Origin: DATKLX01 sp035542155
Lineage (GTDB): Bacteria; Chloroflexota; Anaerolineae; Anaerolineales; Anaerolineaceae
Assembly: GCA_035542155.1 (NCBI GenBank)
Contig: DATKLX010000040.1
Span: 1-47,244 of the forward strand
Direction of reading: 5' to 3'
Length of the DNA stretch: 47,244 nucleotides
Shown here: positions 8,341-16,665 of the stretch, in pieces
How positions within the stretch are numbered: position 1 is the first letter of the stretch
Layout: each line of letters opens with the position of its first letter
Translations under genes and position numbers: made by a program
The notes under the pieces: generated by a model
Told to the model about the DNA's origin: nothing
Database searches by the model: none
Seen by the model: only the letters and a program-made list of their open reading frames with translations

Positions 8341-10071
8341 ATGAAGCGGATTTCAAAAGCCCTCAAGAATTTCTTTTTTCCTCCTGACAATGCCTCCATC
8401 CTCATCCGGGTGCTCCCGGTATTCACGATGGTCCTGGTATTCGTCGTATTGTTTGCGATTGGGAATTACACCTGGGAAGCGACCAGCACGGTCACGTTCT
8501 GCGGGACGACCTGCCATACCATGCCTCCTGAATACGTGACCCACCAGCATTCCGCACACGCCAACGTAGCCTGCGAGGACTGCCACATGGGCCGCGATTC
8601 CTTCCGCGTGATGCTGGGACGCAAGATTGCCTATTCCTGGCAGACCGGCACAGCGATGCTGACCAACAGCTACGTTTACCCGATTGTCGCCAAGAACATG
8701 CGCCCGGCGCGGGACGCCTGTGAGAACTGCCACAAACCGGAGACGTTTACCAGCGATAAGCTGGTCGAAATCAAGCATTTTGCCCCAGACGAGCAGAATA
8801 CTCCCTCCTCGATTTTCCTCTCCTTAAAGATTGGCGGAGGGACCCGGCGGCAGGGGCTGGGGCTGGGTATTCACTGGCACGTAGAAAACCCGGTCTATTT
8901 CTACGCTGAAGACAAAGAACGCCAGAAAATCCCCTACGTGGTGGTCAGCAACGCGGACGGGACCACGACCGAATACCTGGATACCGATTCCGGGGTGATT
9001 CCCGCCCGGATTCCCAAGGATCAGCTCCAGAAGATGGACTGCATCACCTGCCACAACCGCACCGCCCATGGGTTGACGGACCCGGAAAACACGGTTGACC
9101 AGTTGATCGACCGCGATCTCATCTCGAAAGAGATCCCCGAGATCAAGAAGAAAGCTGTCGAGGCGATCAACGCCACGTATCCTTCCGTCCAGGAAGCTAC
9201 CGATGCCATCGCCGGCCTGGACAAATTCTACCAGGACAGCTACGCTGACTTCTACGCGAAGAATAAAGATCTTGTGACCAAAGCCATCAGCGCCTTGCAG
9301 ACGGCATACGAGGATGCGAACTTCCCCGACCAGAAGTTCGACTGGCAGACCCACCCCAATAACATCGGGCACACCGACACGGCCGGCTGCTTCCGCTGCC
9401 ACGATGGCAAGCACCTTTCTCCCAGTGGCCAATCCATCCGCCTGGAGTGCAACCTGTGCCACACCATCCCGGTGGTCTCCGGGCCGACCCAGATCAATGC
9501 CGTGTTGCAGCTCAACCGCGGCTTCGAGCCCGAATCGCATCAGAACGCCAACTGGATCTTGCTCCATCGCACCGTTTTCGATGATTCCTGCCAGGGCTGC
9601 CACACGGTGGAGGATGCCGGCGGCGTCAGCAACACTTCCTTCTGCTCCAACAGCGCCTGCCACGGGGCGAAATGGACCTTCGCCGGCTTCGACGCTCCAA
9701 AGCTGCGCGAGGTGATCGCCGATCAGGCCAGGGCCATGATCACCCCCACGGCCATACCCACCGCAACCCCGGTTGGCGCTCCCACACCAAACGCCGAAAC
9801 CGCCGCGACGTATGACGGAGGGATCCGGGCGATCCTCGTCGACAAATGCGGTAAGTGCCACGGTGAGAATGCGATGAAAGGCCTCAACCTGACCACCTAC
9901 GCGAGCTTGCTCAAGGGTGGAGAGGACGGTCCGGCAATCGTCAAGGGCGATCCGACCAACAGCCTGCTGGTCAAGATTCAAACTGGAAGCCAGCCGCATT
10001 TTGGCCAGCTAGCCCCAGATCAACTTGCCCAGATCATGCGCTGGATCCAGGCCGGCGCGCCGGAGAAATGA
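8341..10071 (+). CDS. NapC/NirT-like membrane multihaem cytochrome with extended nine-haem periplasmic region
   Basis: A 576-residue protein starting at ATG 8341, with GGGAG 12 bases upstream; a TTG one codon earlier is also possible. One membrane anchor (about 22-42) is followed by FCGTTCHTMPPEY (from residue 53) and CEDCH (78), the layout of NapC/NirT/NrfH quinol dehydrogenases. In total I count nine haem motifs: CGTTCH (54), CEDCH (78), CENCH (127), CITCH (234), CFRCH (350), CNLCH (370), CQGCH (417), CSNSACH (435) and CGKCH (503). The first is CX3CH and the eighth CX4CH. The last sits in a tail domain after a Pro/Thr linker, similar to the tail of the cytochrome b at 3051-4238. The likely role is moving electrons between menaquinol and the decahaem lipoprotein encoded just upstream. 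Confidence 0.92.
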   Translation: MKRISKALKNFFFPPDNASILIRVLPVFTMVLVFVVLFAIGNYTWEATSTVTFCGTTCHTMPPEYVTHQHSAHANVACEDCHMGRDSFRVMLGRKIAYSWQTGTAMLTNSYVYPIVAKNMRPARDACENCHKPETFTSDKLVEIKHFAPDEQNTPSSIFLSLKIGGGTRRQGLGLGIHWHVENPVYFYAEDKERQKIPYVVVSNADGTTTEYLDTDSGVIPARIPKDQLQKMDCITCHNRTAHGLTDPENTVDQLIDRDLISKEIPEIKKKAVEAINATYPSVQEATDAIAGLDKFYQDSYADFYAKNKDLVTKAISALQTAYEDANFPDQKFDWQTHPNNIGHTDTAGCFRCHDGKHLSPSGQSIRLECNLCHTIPVVSGPTQINAVLQLNRGFEPESHQNANWILLHRTVFDDSCQGCHTVEDAGGVSNTSFCSNSACHGAKWTFAGFDAPKLREVIADQARAMITPTAIPTATPVGAPTPNAETAATYDGGIRAILVDKCGKCHGENAMKGLNLTTYASLLKGGEDGPAIVKGDPTNSLLVKIQTGSQPHFGQLAPDQLAQIMRWIQAGAPEK

Positions 10072-10135
10072 AACCTCTCATACTGTCTTCTCACTCTTCT
10101 AAGACCAAATTAATCTTATTATGCCAAAATTGAGT

Positions 10136-10205
10136 TAAAATAGCTTGGTTTATGGATGCAGCGCAAGCAACTGGCCCCTGTTCTTTCGACCTCTACGGGT
10201 CGAAA
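10136..10205 (+). promoter_or_regulatory. Weak promoter and leader hairpin ahead of ccmE
   Basis: A TAAAAT -10-like box (10136-10141) lies in an AT-rich stretch after the cytochrome stop. A hairpin with 8-base perfect arms (10184-10191 and 10198-10205) follows, just upstream of the ccmE ribosome site GGAGGT. No good -35 is seen. Confidence 0.3.
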
Positions 10206-10224
10206 ACTGATTGGAGGTATCTTC

Positions 10225-10737
10225 ATGCAAGAATCACTGCCCATCCAGACCCAGCCGGCCAACCGGATCAAGTTTATCATCGGTGGACTGCTGATCATCG
10301 CCGCGATCATCTACCTAATCATTTCCTCGACCCAGGCCAACGCCCAGTACTTCCTGACCATCCAGGAACTGAACACGCGTGGCAGCGCGGTGGTGGGCCA
10401 GCAGGTGCGGGTTTCTGGTGCGGTGCTGGGGGATAGCATCCAGTATGACTCCCAGAACCTGGTGCTGACCTTCGAGGTCGCTAATGTCCCGGGAGATAAT
10501 AAGGAGATCGAGAAAGAAGGTGGTCTGGCAGCCGTGCTGCATAAAGCCGTGATAGACCCCCAGGCGCCGCACATGATGGTGGTCTACAAGGGCGTCAAGC
10601 CCGACCTCCTGCGCAATGAGGCTCAGGCAATCATGACCGGACACATCGATCAAAATGGCGTTTTTCAGGCGGACGAGCTGTTGTTGAAATGCCCAACCAA
10701 GTACCAGGAAGCCGTACCCAACCAGACCAAAGGATAA
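10225..10737 (+). CDS. ccmE: Haem chaperone CcmE, cysteine-type variant
   Basis: A 170-residue membrane-tethered beta-barrel protein that carries haem from CcmC to CcmF in System I cytochrome c maturation. The start at 10225 has GGAGGT 7 bases upstream. A single N-terminal helix spans about 15-36 and the OB-fold core (VRVSGAV, VVYKGVKPDLL, IMTGHID) covers about 45-155. Ordinary CcmE binds haem through His in HxxxY; here the matching motif is CPTKY (Cys156, Tyr160). This is the cysteine variant known from some archaea and delta-proteobacteria, a group described as usually lacking CcmH. A terminator-like hairpin separates it from ccmF, so it may be its own transcript. Confidence 0.9.
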   Translation: MQESLPIQTQPANRIKFIIGGLLIIAAIIYLIISSTQANAQYFLTIQELNTRGSAVVGQQVRVSGAVLGDSIQYDSQNLVLTFEVANVPGDNKEIEKEGGLAAVLHKAVIDPQAPHMMVVYKGVKPDLLRNEAQAIMTGHIDQNGVFQADELLLKCPTKYQEAVPNQTKG

Positions 10738-10767
10738 CCTCTCCCGGGGGTGGTTTGAGAATCCTCT

Positions 10768-10811
10768 TGGGGACCTGCTTGACCATTGGCGGTCCCCAGA
10801 TTTGTTTTTTT
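10768..10811 (+). terminator. Intrinsic terminator after ccmE
   Basis: TGGGGACC (10768-10775) pairs with GGTCCCCA (10791-10798), and a run of seven T residues follows at 10805-10811. Placement after the ccmE stop and before ccmF suggests that ccmF onward has its own promoter. A TACAAT box at 10830-10835 with no clear -35 is a candidate. Confidence 0.7.
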
Positions 10812-10854
10812 AAACCTGTTCCTTAACGGTACAATTCTGAGGTGAGGAGTCATA

Positions 10855-12918
10855 ATGCTGGCAAATTTTGGCTATAGCGTTCTGGTCATAACCTTCCTGC
10901 TCTGCCTGTATGGAGCCGGGACCGCGATCTACGGGGGTCTCAAGAAAGAACTGCGCTGGGTGAAAAGCGCCCGCTCGGCCATGCTCCTTACCTTCCCGCT
11001 GATCACTTTGTCAGCGCTCAGCATCATCCTGCTCCTTTTGACCAACCATTACGAGGTCCAGTTCGTCTACGAAGTGACCAGCAACAGCATGCCACTCTAC
11101 CTCAAGGTGACCGCTCTGTGGGGCGGCCAGGCCGGCTCGCTGGTCTTCTGGTGCTGGCTGATGTCGGCCTTTGCCTCAGCGGTCACCCTGCGCAAATGGG
11201 ACCGCGACATCGAGTTCCTGCCCTGGGTGATCGTGGTTGCTATGGTGACTCTGGCGTTCTTCCTCGGCCTGATCATATTTGTCGAGAACCCCTTCGCCCG
11301 CTTCTGGGCCGGTCCCAACGGCGAACAGATCGTCTCGTTCCTCCAGCCAGCCGGGGCCGCGCTGCTCACCCCGCCGGATGGCAAGGGCCTCAATCCCCTG
11401 CTGCGCCACCCGGGGATGATCATCCACCCGCCGATGCTCTACCTGGGTTTTGTCTCGTTCGTCATCCCCTTCTCCTTCGCCTTCGCCGCGCTGGTCACCG
11501 GCCGCACCGATGACCGCTGGATCCGCCTCACTCGCCGCTGGACGCTGGTCGCCTGGCTGTTCCTATCCCTGGGGCTGCTGCTCGGCGGGCGCTGGGCCTA
11601 CGACGTCCTCGGCTGGGGCGGCTACTGGGGCTGGGACCCGGTGGAGATTGCGGCGTTCATGCCCTGGCTGACCGGGACTGCCTTCCTCCACTCGGTGATG
11701 ATCCAGGAGAAGGTCGGCCTTTTCAAGCGCTGGAACATGATCCTGATCATCCTGACCTACGACCTGGTCATCTTCGGGACCTTCCTGACGCGTTCCGGGG
11801 TGCTTTCCTCGGTGCATGCCTTTGCCCAGAGCGCGATCGGTCCGCTCTTCTTCACCTTCATCGGGCTGACCTTCGCGGTCTCGCTGGCGCTGGTCCTCAC
11901 CCGCTGGAACGATCTGCGCTCCGAGGGCCAGATGCACTCTCTCCTCTCCCGCGAGGCGCTATTCCTGGTCAACAATTTGCTGTTCATCGGCATCCTCGTC
12001 GTTTGCTTCTGGGGGGTGATCTTCCCCCTGGTTTCCGAGCTGTTTACCGGCCAAAAAGTCACCGTCGGGCCGCCCTTCTACAACCGGGCGACCGCACCGC
12101 TGTTTGCGGGGCTGCTGCTGTTGATGGGCGTCGCCCCGCTTTCCGCCTGGCATCACTCCACCGCCAGAACCCTGGGGAAAGCCATCTGGAAGCCCTTCGC
12201 CGTCTCGCTGCTGGTCCTGGTGATCCTCTTCGCCAACGGGATGCGCAGCCCGGGCGCCCTGATCGGATTCTGGCTGGCGGCTTACGCGGCCTGCGTCACC
12301 CTCTATGAATACGGCCGTGGTGTGCTGTCCCGCCACCGGACCGCGCACGAAAGCTACCCGACGGCGCTGGTGCGCCTGATCGCCCGCAACCGCCGCCGCT
12401 ATGGCGGGTACATCATCCACCTGGGCGTGGTCCTGATGGCTATCGGCATCATCGGCATGGGCATCTTCCAGACTTCCACCCAGGGCACCATCCGCCAGGG
12501 CCAGTCCCTCACCCTGGGCGAATACACTCTGACCTACAACTCCCTGGCCGAGTTCGATACGCCCGACGGGCGCAACGTCGCTCGCGCGGTGGTCACCATC
12601 GATAAGAACGGCAAATTCCTGGCCGAGCTGCATCCCCGCCGCGACTATTACTACGAGTCCCAGCAGCCCATGACTATCCCCGGGGTGCGCAGCACCATAG
12701 AAGGGGATATCTACGCCCTGCTGGTCGACTGGCAGCCGATCTCCTCCCAGGGAGCCACCTTCAAGATCTACAACAATCCCCTGATCAACTGGCTGTGGCT
12801 GGGCGGGCTGGTTTTTATCCTCGGCACCCTGGTTGCCGCATGGCCTGACCGCGAGCGGGAAGCGCAGCGGGCCGCGGCGCCCCGCCAGGCCTCAGTCCCC
12901 GGGAAAGCTTCCGCATGA
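10855..12918 (+). CDS. ccmF: Cytochrome c haem lyase component CcmF
   Basis: A 687-residue polytopic membrane protein that attaches haem to the CxxCH cysteines of exported apocytochromes. The start has a GAGGTGAGGAG ribosome site. The tryptophan-rich periplasmic haem-handling loop reads GWGGYWGWDPVE (near residue 252). Next come conserved TFLTRSGVLSSVHAFA and the His residues expected to coordinate haem. More than ten membrane helices run along the protein, with a periplasmic domain around 540-640 and a last helix near 645-665. Length and order match CcmF. It overlaps ccmH by 4 bases (ATGA). Confidence 0.96.
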   Translation: MLANFGYSVLVITFLLCLYGAGTAIYGGLKKELRWVKSARSAMLLTFPLITLSALSIILLLLTNHYEVQFVYEVTSNSMPLYLKVTALWGGQAGSLVFWCWLMSAFASAVTLRKWDRDIEFLPWVIVVAMVTLAFFLGLIIFVENPFARFWAGPNGEQIVSFLQPAGAALLTPPDGKGLNPLLRHPGMIIHPPMLYLGFVSFVIPFSFAFAALVTGRTDDRWIRLTRRWTLVAWLFLSLGLLLGGRWAYDVLGWGGYWGWDPVEIAAFMPWLTGTAFLHSVMIQEKVGLFKRWNMILIILTYDLVIFGTFLTRSGVLSSVHAFAQSAIGPLFFTFIGLTFAVSLALVLTRWNDLRSEGQMHSLLSREALFLVNNLLFIGILVVCFWGVIFPLVSELFTGQKVTVGPPFYNRATAPLFAGLLLLMGVAPLSAWHHSTARTLGKAIWKPFAVSLLVLVILFANGMRSPGALIGFWLAAYAACVTLYEYGRGVLSRHRTAHESYPTALVRLIARNRRRYGGYIIHLGVVLMAIGIIGMGIFQTSTQGTIRQGQSLTLGEYTLTYNSLAEFDTPDGRNVARAVVTIDKNGKFLAELHPRRDYYYESQQPMTIPGVRSTIEGDIYALLVDWQPISSQGATFKIYNNPLINWLWLGGLVFILGTLVAAWPDREREAQRAAAPRQASVPGKASA

Positions 12919-13442
12919 GCTCGATCCCTCGTCCCGGCTTCCACAGGAATCTACTCTGGCTGGTTCTGGCGGCCGCCCTGGGCCTGCCCCTGTTGTTTAA
13001 CGTTCGCCAGGCCGTGGCGCAGCGGCCGACCCCTTCGGACGACGAAGTCAATGCAGTAGCCCACCAGTTGTACTGCCCGGTTTGTGAGAACATCCCCCTC
13101 GACGTGTGCCCTACGCAGGCCTGCGCCCAATGGCGCGACCTGATCCGCCAGAAACTGGCCGATGGCTGGAGCGAGCAGCAGATCAAGGATTACTTCGTCG
13201 TCCAGTACGGCGACCGCGTCCTCGCCGAGCCTCCCCGCCGCGGGCTGAACTGGGTAGTTTACGTCCTGCCCCCCTTGATCATCCTGGGCGGAGGGATCCT
13301 GATCTTTTTCGTCCTCCGCCGGATGCGCGCCGGGCGTCCCGCCTCAGCCGCAATGAAGGCCAGGCAAGACCTGAGCCTCCCCCCGGAGGAAGAGGAGTAC
13401 GTCCGCCGGCTGGAAGAAGAGCTGCGCAATCGCGAGCGATAA
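12915..13442 (+). CDS. ccmH: CcmH-type apocytochrome thiol reductase
   Basis: A 175-residue membrane-anchored protein. The N-terminal signal or anchor (about 12-34) is followed by the redox motif YCPVCEN (Cys54, Cys57), the family LRCxxCQ motif with Tyr in place of Arg. Two further Cys (65 and 70, in DVCPTQAC) lie close behind, more than the ordinary two. ADGWSEQQIKDYFVVQYGD is the typical CcmH helical bundle signature, and a second helix lies at about 115-135. It keeps apocytochrome cysteines reduced for haem attachment and works with CcmG. Its presence beside a Cys-type CcmE is notable. Confidence 0.93.
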   Translation: MSSIPRPGFHRNLLWLVLAAALGLPLLFNVRQAVAQRPTPSDDEVNAVAHQLYCPVCENIPLDVCPTQACAQWRDLIRQKLADGWSEQQIKDYFVVQYGDRVLAEPPRRGLNWVVYVLPPLIILGGGILIFFVLRRMRAGRPASAAMKARQDLSLPPEEEEYVRRLEEELRNRER

Positions 13443-13457
13443 ACCGCAAGGAGCTAT

Positions 13458-14042
13458 ATGTCCGAAACAATCAGCGAGACAACCTCACAGCCCGCCGCGA
13501 CCCGGCAGCAGGCCAACCGCAGGCTGCCGGTCTGGGTCATTATCCTCGCCTTTGCTCTCCTGGCCGGGTTCCTGACCATGATTGCCCTGGGACTGAAGCG
13601 GGCCCAGCAGGGACCGATCATCGTCGGGCAGACCGTACCGCCCATCGACCTGACCCTCTTCGACCAGGGATCGGTTAAAACCACCGATTATGCCGGCAAG
13701 GTGCTCGTGCTCAATTTCTGGGCATCGTGGTGCAAACCCTGCGAGCAGGAAGCCGCTGAACTGGAGCAGGCCTGGAAGGAATATCAGCCCGGCGAAGATG
13801 TCGTCTTTATCGGCATCGATTACGTCGACACCGAGCCCGAAGCGCGGGCGTATCTACAAAAATTTGGAGTGACATACCCAAACGGTCCCGACCTGGGCAC
13901 CAGGGCCTCGCAGGCCTTCCGCATCCGCGGCGTCCCCGAGACCTACATCATCGACCGCCAGGGAAAGCTCGCCTTCGCCCAGATCGGACCCTTCCAATCG
14001 CTGGAGGAAATCAAAGCGCGCATCGACCCGCTGTTGAAATAG
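13458..14042 (+). CDS. ccmG: Membrane-anchored thioredoxin-fold protein CcmG/ResA/TlpA type
   Basis: A 194-residue protein with one membrane anchor (about 24-45) and an extracytoplasmic thioredoxin fold. The active site is WASWCKPCEQEA (Cys92, Cys95), and the cis-Pro loop reads RGVPETYIID. It would pass reducing power to CcmH or directly to apocytochrome cysteines. The start has AAGGAG close upstream, and it lies 15 bases after ccmH. The position inside the ccm operon favours CcmG over a general ResA role. Confidence 0.92.
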   Translation: MSETISETTSQPAATRQQANRRLPVWVIILAFALLAGFLTMIALGLKRAQQGPIIVGQTVPPIDLTLFDQGSVKTTDYAGKVLVLNFWASWCKPCEQEAAELEQAWKEYQPGEDVVFIGIDYVDTEPEARAYLQKFGVTYPNGPDLGTRASQAFRIRGVPETYIIDRQGKLAFAQIGPFQSLEEIKARIDPLLK

Positions 14043-14055
14043 AGCCTTGAAATTT

Positions 14056-14088
14056 AGACCCTAAGGGTTTTGAAAACCCTTAGGGTCT
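14056..14088. repeat. Perfect 33-base palindrome between ccmG and the CcmI-like gene
   Basis: Sixteen-base arms (14056-14071 and 14073-14088) are perfectly complementary around a single central base. The first 12 bases, AGACCCTAAGGG, recur at 21681-21692. It may be a dispersed REP-like palindrome, or an attenuating hairpin within the operon. A T-run lies inside the stem, but none follows it. Confidence 0.7.
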
Positions 14089-14119
14089 GAGCCCTGGGAG
14101 TACTTGGAGAAGACACTGC

Positions 14120-14704
14120 ATGGATCCTGGATCGACCTTTTTGACGCTGGCGCTGCTGATCCTCATTGGAATGTTTGTCGCCCGGCCGTTTTTTGAAAAC
14201 AAAACTGCACCCGACTCCGCGTCAGCGGAAGAAAAAGAACACGAACGCTCCTCACTCCTGGCAGAGCGCGACCGCCTGCTCAATGCCCTCCAGGAGCTGG
14301 ATTTTGACAATGCTCTGCACAAAATACCCGCTGAAGAATACCCGCTGCAGCGCAGGCAAATGGTTGCCAAAGGGGTGGAAATCTTAAAAAAGCTGGATGC
14401 CCTCCAGGAAAAAGCGGCTTCGGGAAGCGAGTTGGATGTCGAAGCCCGGCTCGAAGAAGTGATCGCCAACCGCCGCGCAAAGCGAACGCTTGAGGCCGGA
14501 CCGATGAACGCGGTCCCTCAAGCCGCCGGTTCGAGGGGCTCACAACCGTCGATTGTGACGGCTGAGGACGATGAGATCGAGCGCCTGATCTCCAGCCGCC
14601 GACAGGAGCGCAAAGAGCTTTCCTACGGCTTCTGCCCGAAATGCGGCAAGCCGGTGCAAAAGTCCGACCAATTCTGCCCGAGATGTGGAGCAAAACTGAG
14701 CTGA
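14120..14704 (+). CDS. CcmI-like membrane protein with C-terminal zinc ribbon
   Basis: A 194-residue protein with one N-terminal helix (about 5-23) and a charged alpha-helical region (about 35-125, probably coiled coil). It contains LLNALQELDFDNALHKIPA, which resembles the start of the cytoplasmic CcmI helix pair (family pattern: LExDhamGKI). A disordered linker follows, and then a zinc ribbon, CPKCG and CPRCG (about 173-190). The TPR domain of classical CcmI is missing. In the ccm operon it probably helps present apocytochromes or organise the haem lyase. Its TGA stop overlaps the next ATG by one base. Confidence 0.75.
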   Translation: MDPGSTFLTLALLILIGMFVARPFFENKTAPDSASAEEKEHERSSLLAERDRLLNALQELDFDNALHKIPAEEYPLQRRQMVAKGVEILKKLDALQEKAASGSELDVEARLEEVIANRRAKRTLEAGPMNAVPQAAGSRGSQPSIVTAEDDEIERLISSRRQERKELSYGFCPKCGKPVQKSDQFCPRCGAKLS

Positions 14705-16659
14705 TGTTCAAATTTCGCGCCTGGATTATCCTGTTCGCCGCCGGATTTACCCTGTCTGCCTGTTCGCTGGCGGAAGACATCACTCCGCCGCCCGGTTACC
14801 GCCCACCCACCGAGGCCGCGCCCGTATCCACCGGCCCAACCTATCCTCTCGTCGCCCCCAACCCGGGACGCGGGGCGAGCCTATACGCCCAGCACTGCGT
14901 CCCCTGCCACGGCGCGAGCGGCAAAGGCGACGGCCCGCAGGCTTCGCGGCTGTCCAACCCGGTCGCGCCGATCGGCACACCCGGACTGGCCCGCCAGTCG
15001 ACCCCGGCGCAGTGGTTTGCGATCGTCAGCCAGGGCAACTTCCAGAAGTTCATGCCCGGTTTCGCCGGGATCCTCAGCGCCGGCGAGCGCTGGGACGTGC
15101 TCGCTTACGTCTACTCTCTCAGTTCCCCCGCCGGGCAGATCGCCCAGGGTGAGGAGATCTATACCCAACAGTGCGCCAGTTGCCACGGCGATCAGGGCAA
15201 AGGCGACGGCCCCAAAGCGACCAGCCTGAGCACCCGGCCCTTCGACCTGACCGACCAGGCCAAACTATCCGAGGTCTCTCTCCAGAGCCTGTACGATGTG
15301 GTCACCAACGGCGCACAGCAGGTCATGCCGGCTTTCAAGGGCAAGCTCTCCGATGACCAGCGCTGGGCGGTGACGAGCTACCTGCGCACCTTCACCCTCG
15401 GCGCCGGCCAGCCGGATCTGCAGGCCCAGGCGGCGGTTACCCCGCCCGCCGGTAGCACGCAAGAGACCACCCCCCAACCGGCCGGCACAGCTTCAGGCGA
15501 GACCCTTCAGGCCGGCGGGACTCAGACCGCAGAGGGGCCCGCCGCGACCGGTTCCGCCGTGGCGACCGGCGTAGTCACCGGCAAGATCACCAACGGCTCT
15601 GGGGGCGCAGTCCCCGGCGGGCTGACCGTCACCCTCCATGGTTACGACTCGATGCAGGAAACCTTTACCAGGACCACTCTGGTTCAGGCCGACGGGACCT
15701 ATAAGTTTGAAAACGTCGAGATGCCCTCTGGCCGGGTGTTCACCGCGTCGGTGGAGTTCAACCAGACCACCTTTAACTCGGATATCGCCCACTCCTCGCA
15801 GACCGGCGCCGGGCCGATCAATCTGCCCATTGCGATCTATGACAGCACTACCGACGCCTCCAGCCTCAACGTCGACCGGATGCACGTCTTCTTCGATTTC
15901 AGCACGCCGCAGATCGTCCAGGTCGTCGAGCTATTCATGATCTCCAACAACGGTCAGCGAACGGTCGCCGGGTCCCACGGGCAGGCCGTGGTCAATTTTG
16001 ACCTCCCCGAAGGGGCGAGCAACCTCCAGTTCCAGGAGGGCTCTATCGGCGGCCGCTACGTCCAGACCCCGAAAGGTTTTGGCGATACCGCCGGTATCGC
16101 TCCCGGCTCGGGCCAGCACCAGGTCCTTTATGCCTACGATATGCCCTATAGCGGCAAGCTGGACCTCAAGCTGCCCATCCCGCTCCCCGTCACCGCGGCA
16201 ATCGTCATGTCGCCCGATCCGGGGATCAAGATCCAGGGCAGCCAGCTCCAGGATTCGGGCCAGCAGAACGTCCAGGGGATGAGCTTCCACGCCTATTCCA
16301 GCAGCAGCCTGGCCGCGGGCCAGGTCCTGGTCGTTAACATTTCCGGGCTGCCCGGGCAGGGCAGCAACGCTGCGACCGGCGGGCTGATCCCCGGGGCAAC
16401 CAACACAGAGCTCTTCATCGGGCTCGGCGCGCTGGGCCTGGTGTTGATCTTCGCCGGCGTGTGGCTCACCCGGCGCAGACGTTTCAAAGCGCAACCGGCC
16501 GCGGAAGGCGCTGCCCCTCTCGATAACGAGGATGCCGATACCCTGGTCGACGCGATTATCGCCCTCGATGAAAAATACCGCGGCGGGGAGATCCCCGAAG
16601 AAGCCTACCAGCAGCGGCGCTCCGAGCTGAAGAGCCGCTTAAGAGAGAAGCTGGGTTGA
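14704..16659 (+). CDS. Dihaem cytochrome c lipoprotein with beta-sandwich region and membrane tail, inside ccm operon
   Basis: A 651-residue chimera. The start at 14704 overlaps the previous stop (TGATG). The lipobox LSAC puts the lipidated Cys at residue 20. Two class-I-type cytochrome c domains have CVPCH (65-69, Met ligand probably in KFMPGF) and CASCH (157-161, Met probably in QVMPAF). A Thr/Gln-rich linker (about 235-290) leads to a carboxypeptidase-regulatory-like beta domain (about 290-350), then more beta-rich sequence to about 550. A membrane helix lies at about 568-590. The cytoplasmic tail contains LDEKYRGGEIPEEAYQQRR, a CcmI/SHOCT-like helix pair. No haem-assembly role is known for such a protein; it may be a respiratory electron carrier made along with the maturation machinery. 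Confidence 0.85.
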   Translation: MFKFRAWIILFAAGFTLSACSLAEDITPPPGYRPPTEAAPVSTGPTYPLVAPNPGRGASLYAQHCVPCHGASGKGDGPQASRLSNPVAPIGTPGLARQSTPAQWFAIVSQGNFQKFMPGFAGILSAGERWDVLAYVYSLSSPAGQIAQGEEIYTQQCASCHGDQGKGDGPKATSLSTRPFDLTDQAKLSEVSLQSLYDVVTNGAQQVMPAFKGKLSDDQRWAVTSYLRTFTLGAGQPDLQAQAAVTPPAGSTQETTPQPAGTASGETLQAGGTQTAEGPAATGSAVATGVVTGKITNGSGGAVPGGLTVTLHGYDSMQETFTRTTLVQADGTYKFENVEMPSGRVFTASVEFNQTTFNSDIAHSSQTGAGPINLPIAIYDSTTDASSLNVDRMHVFFDFSTPQIVQVVELFMISNNGQRTVAGSHGQAVVNFDLPEGASNLQFQEGSIGGRYVQTPKGFGDTAGIAPGSGQHQVLYAYDMPYSGKLDLKLPIPLPVTAAIVMSPDPGIKIQGSQLQDSGQQNVQGMSFHAYSSSSLAAGQVLVVNISGLPGQGSNAATGGLIPGATNTELFIGLGALGLVLIFAGVWLTRRRRFKAQPAAEGAAPLDNEDADTLVDAIIALDEKYRGGEIPEEAYQQRRSELKSRLREKLG

Positions 16660-16665
16660 GTCGCT

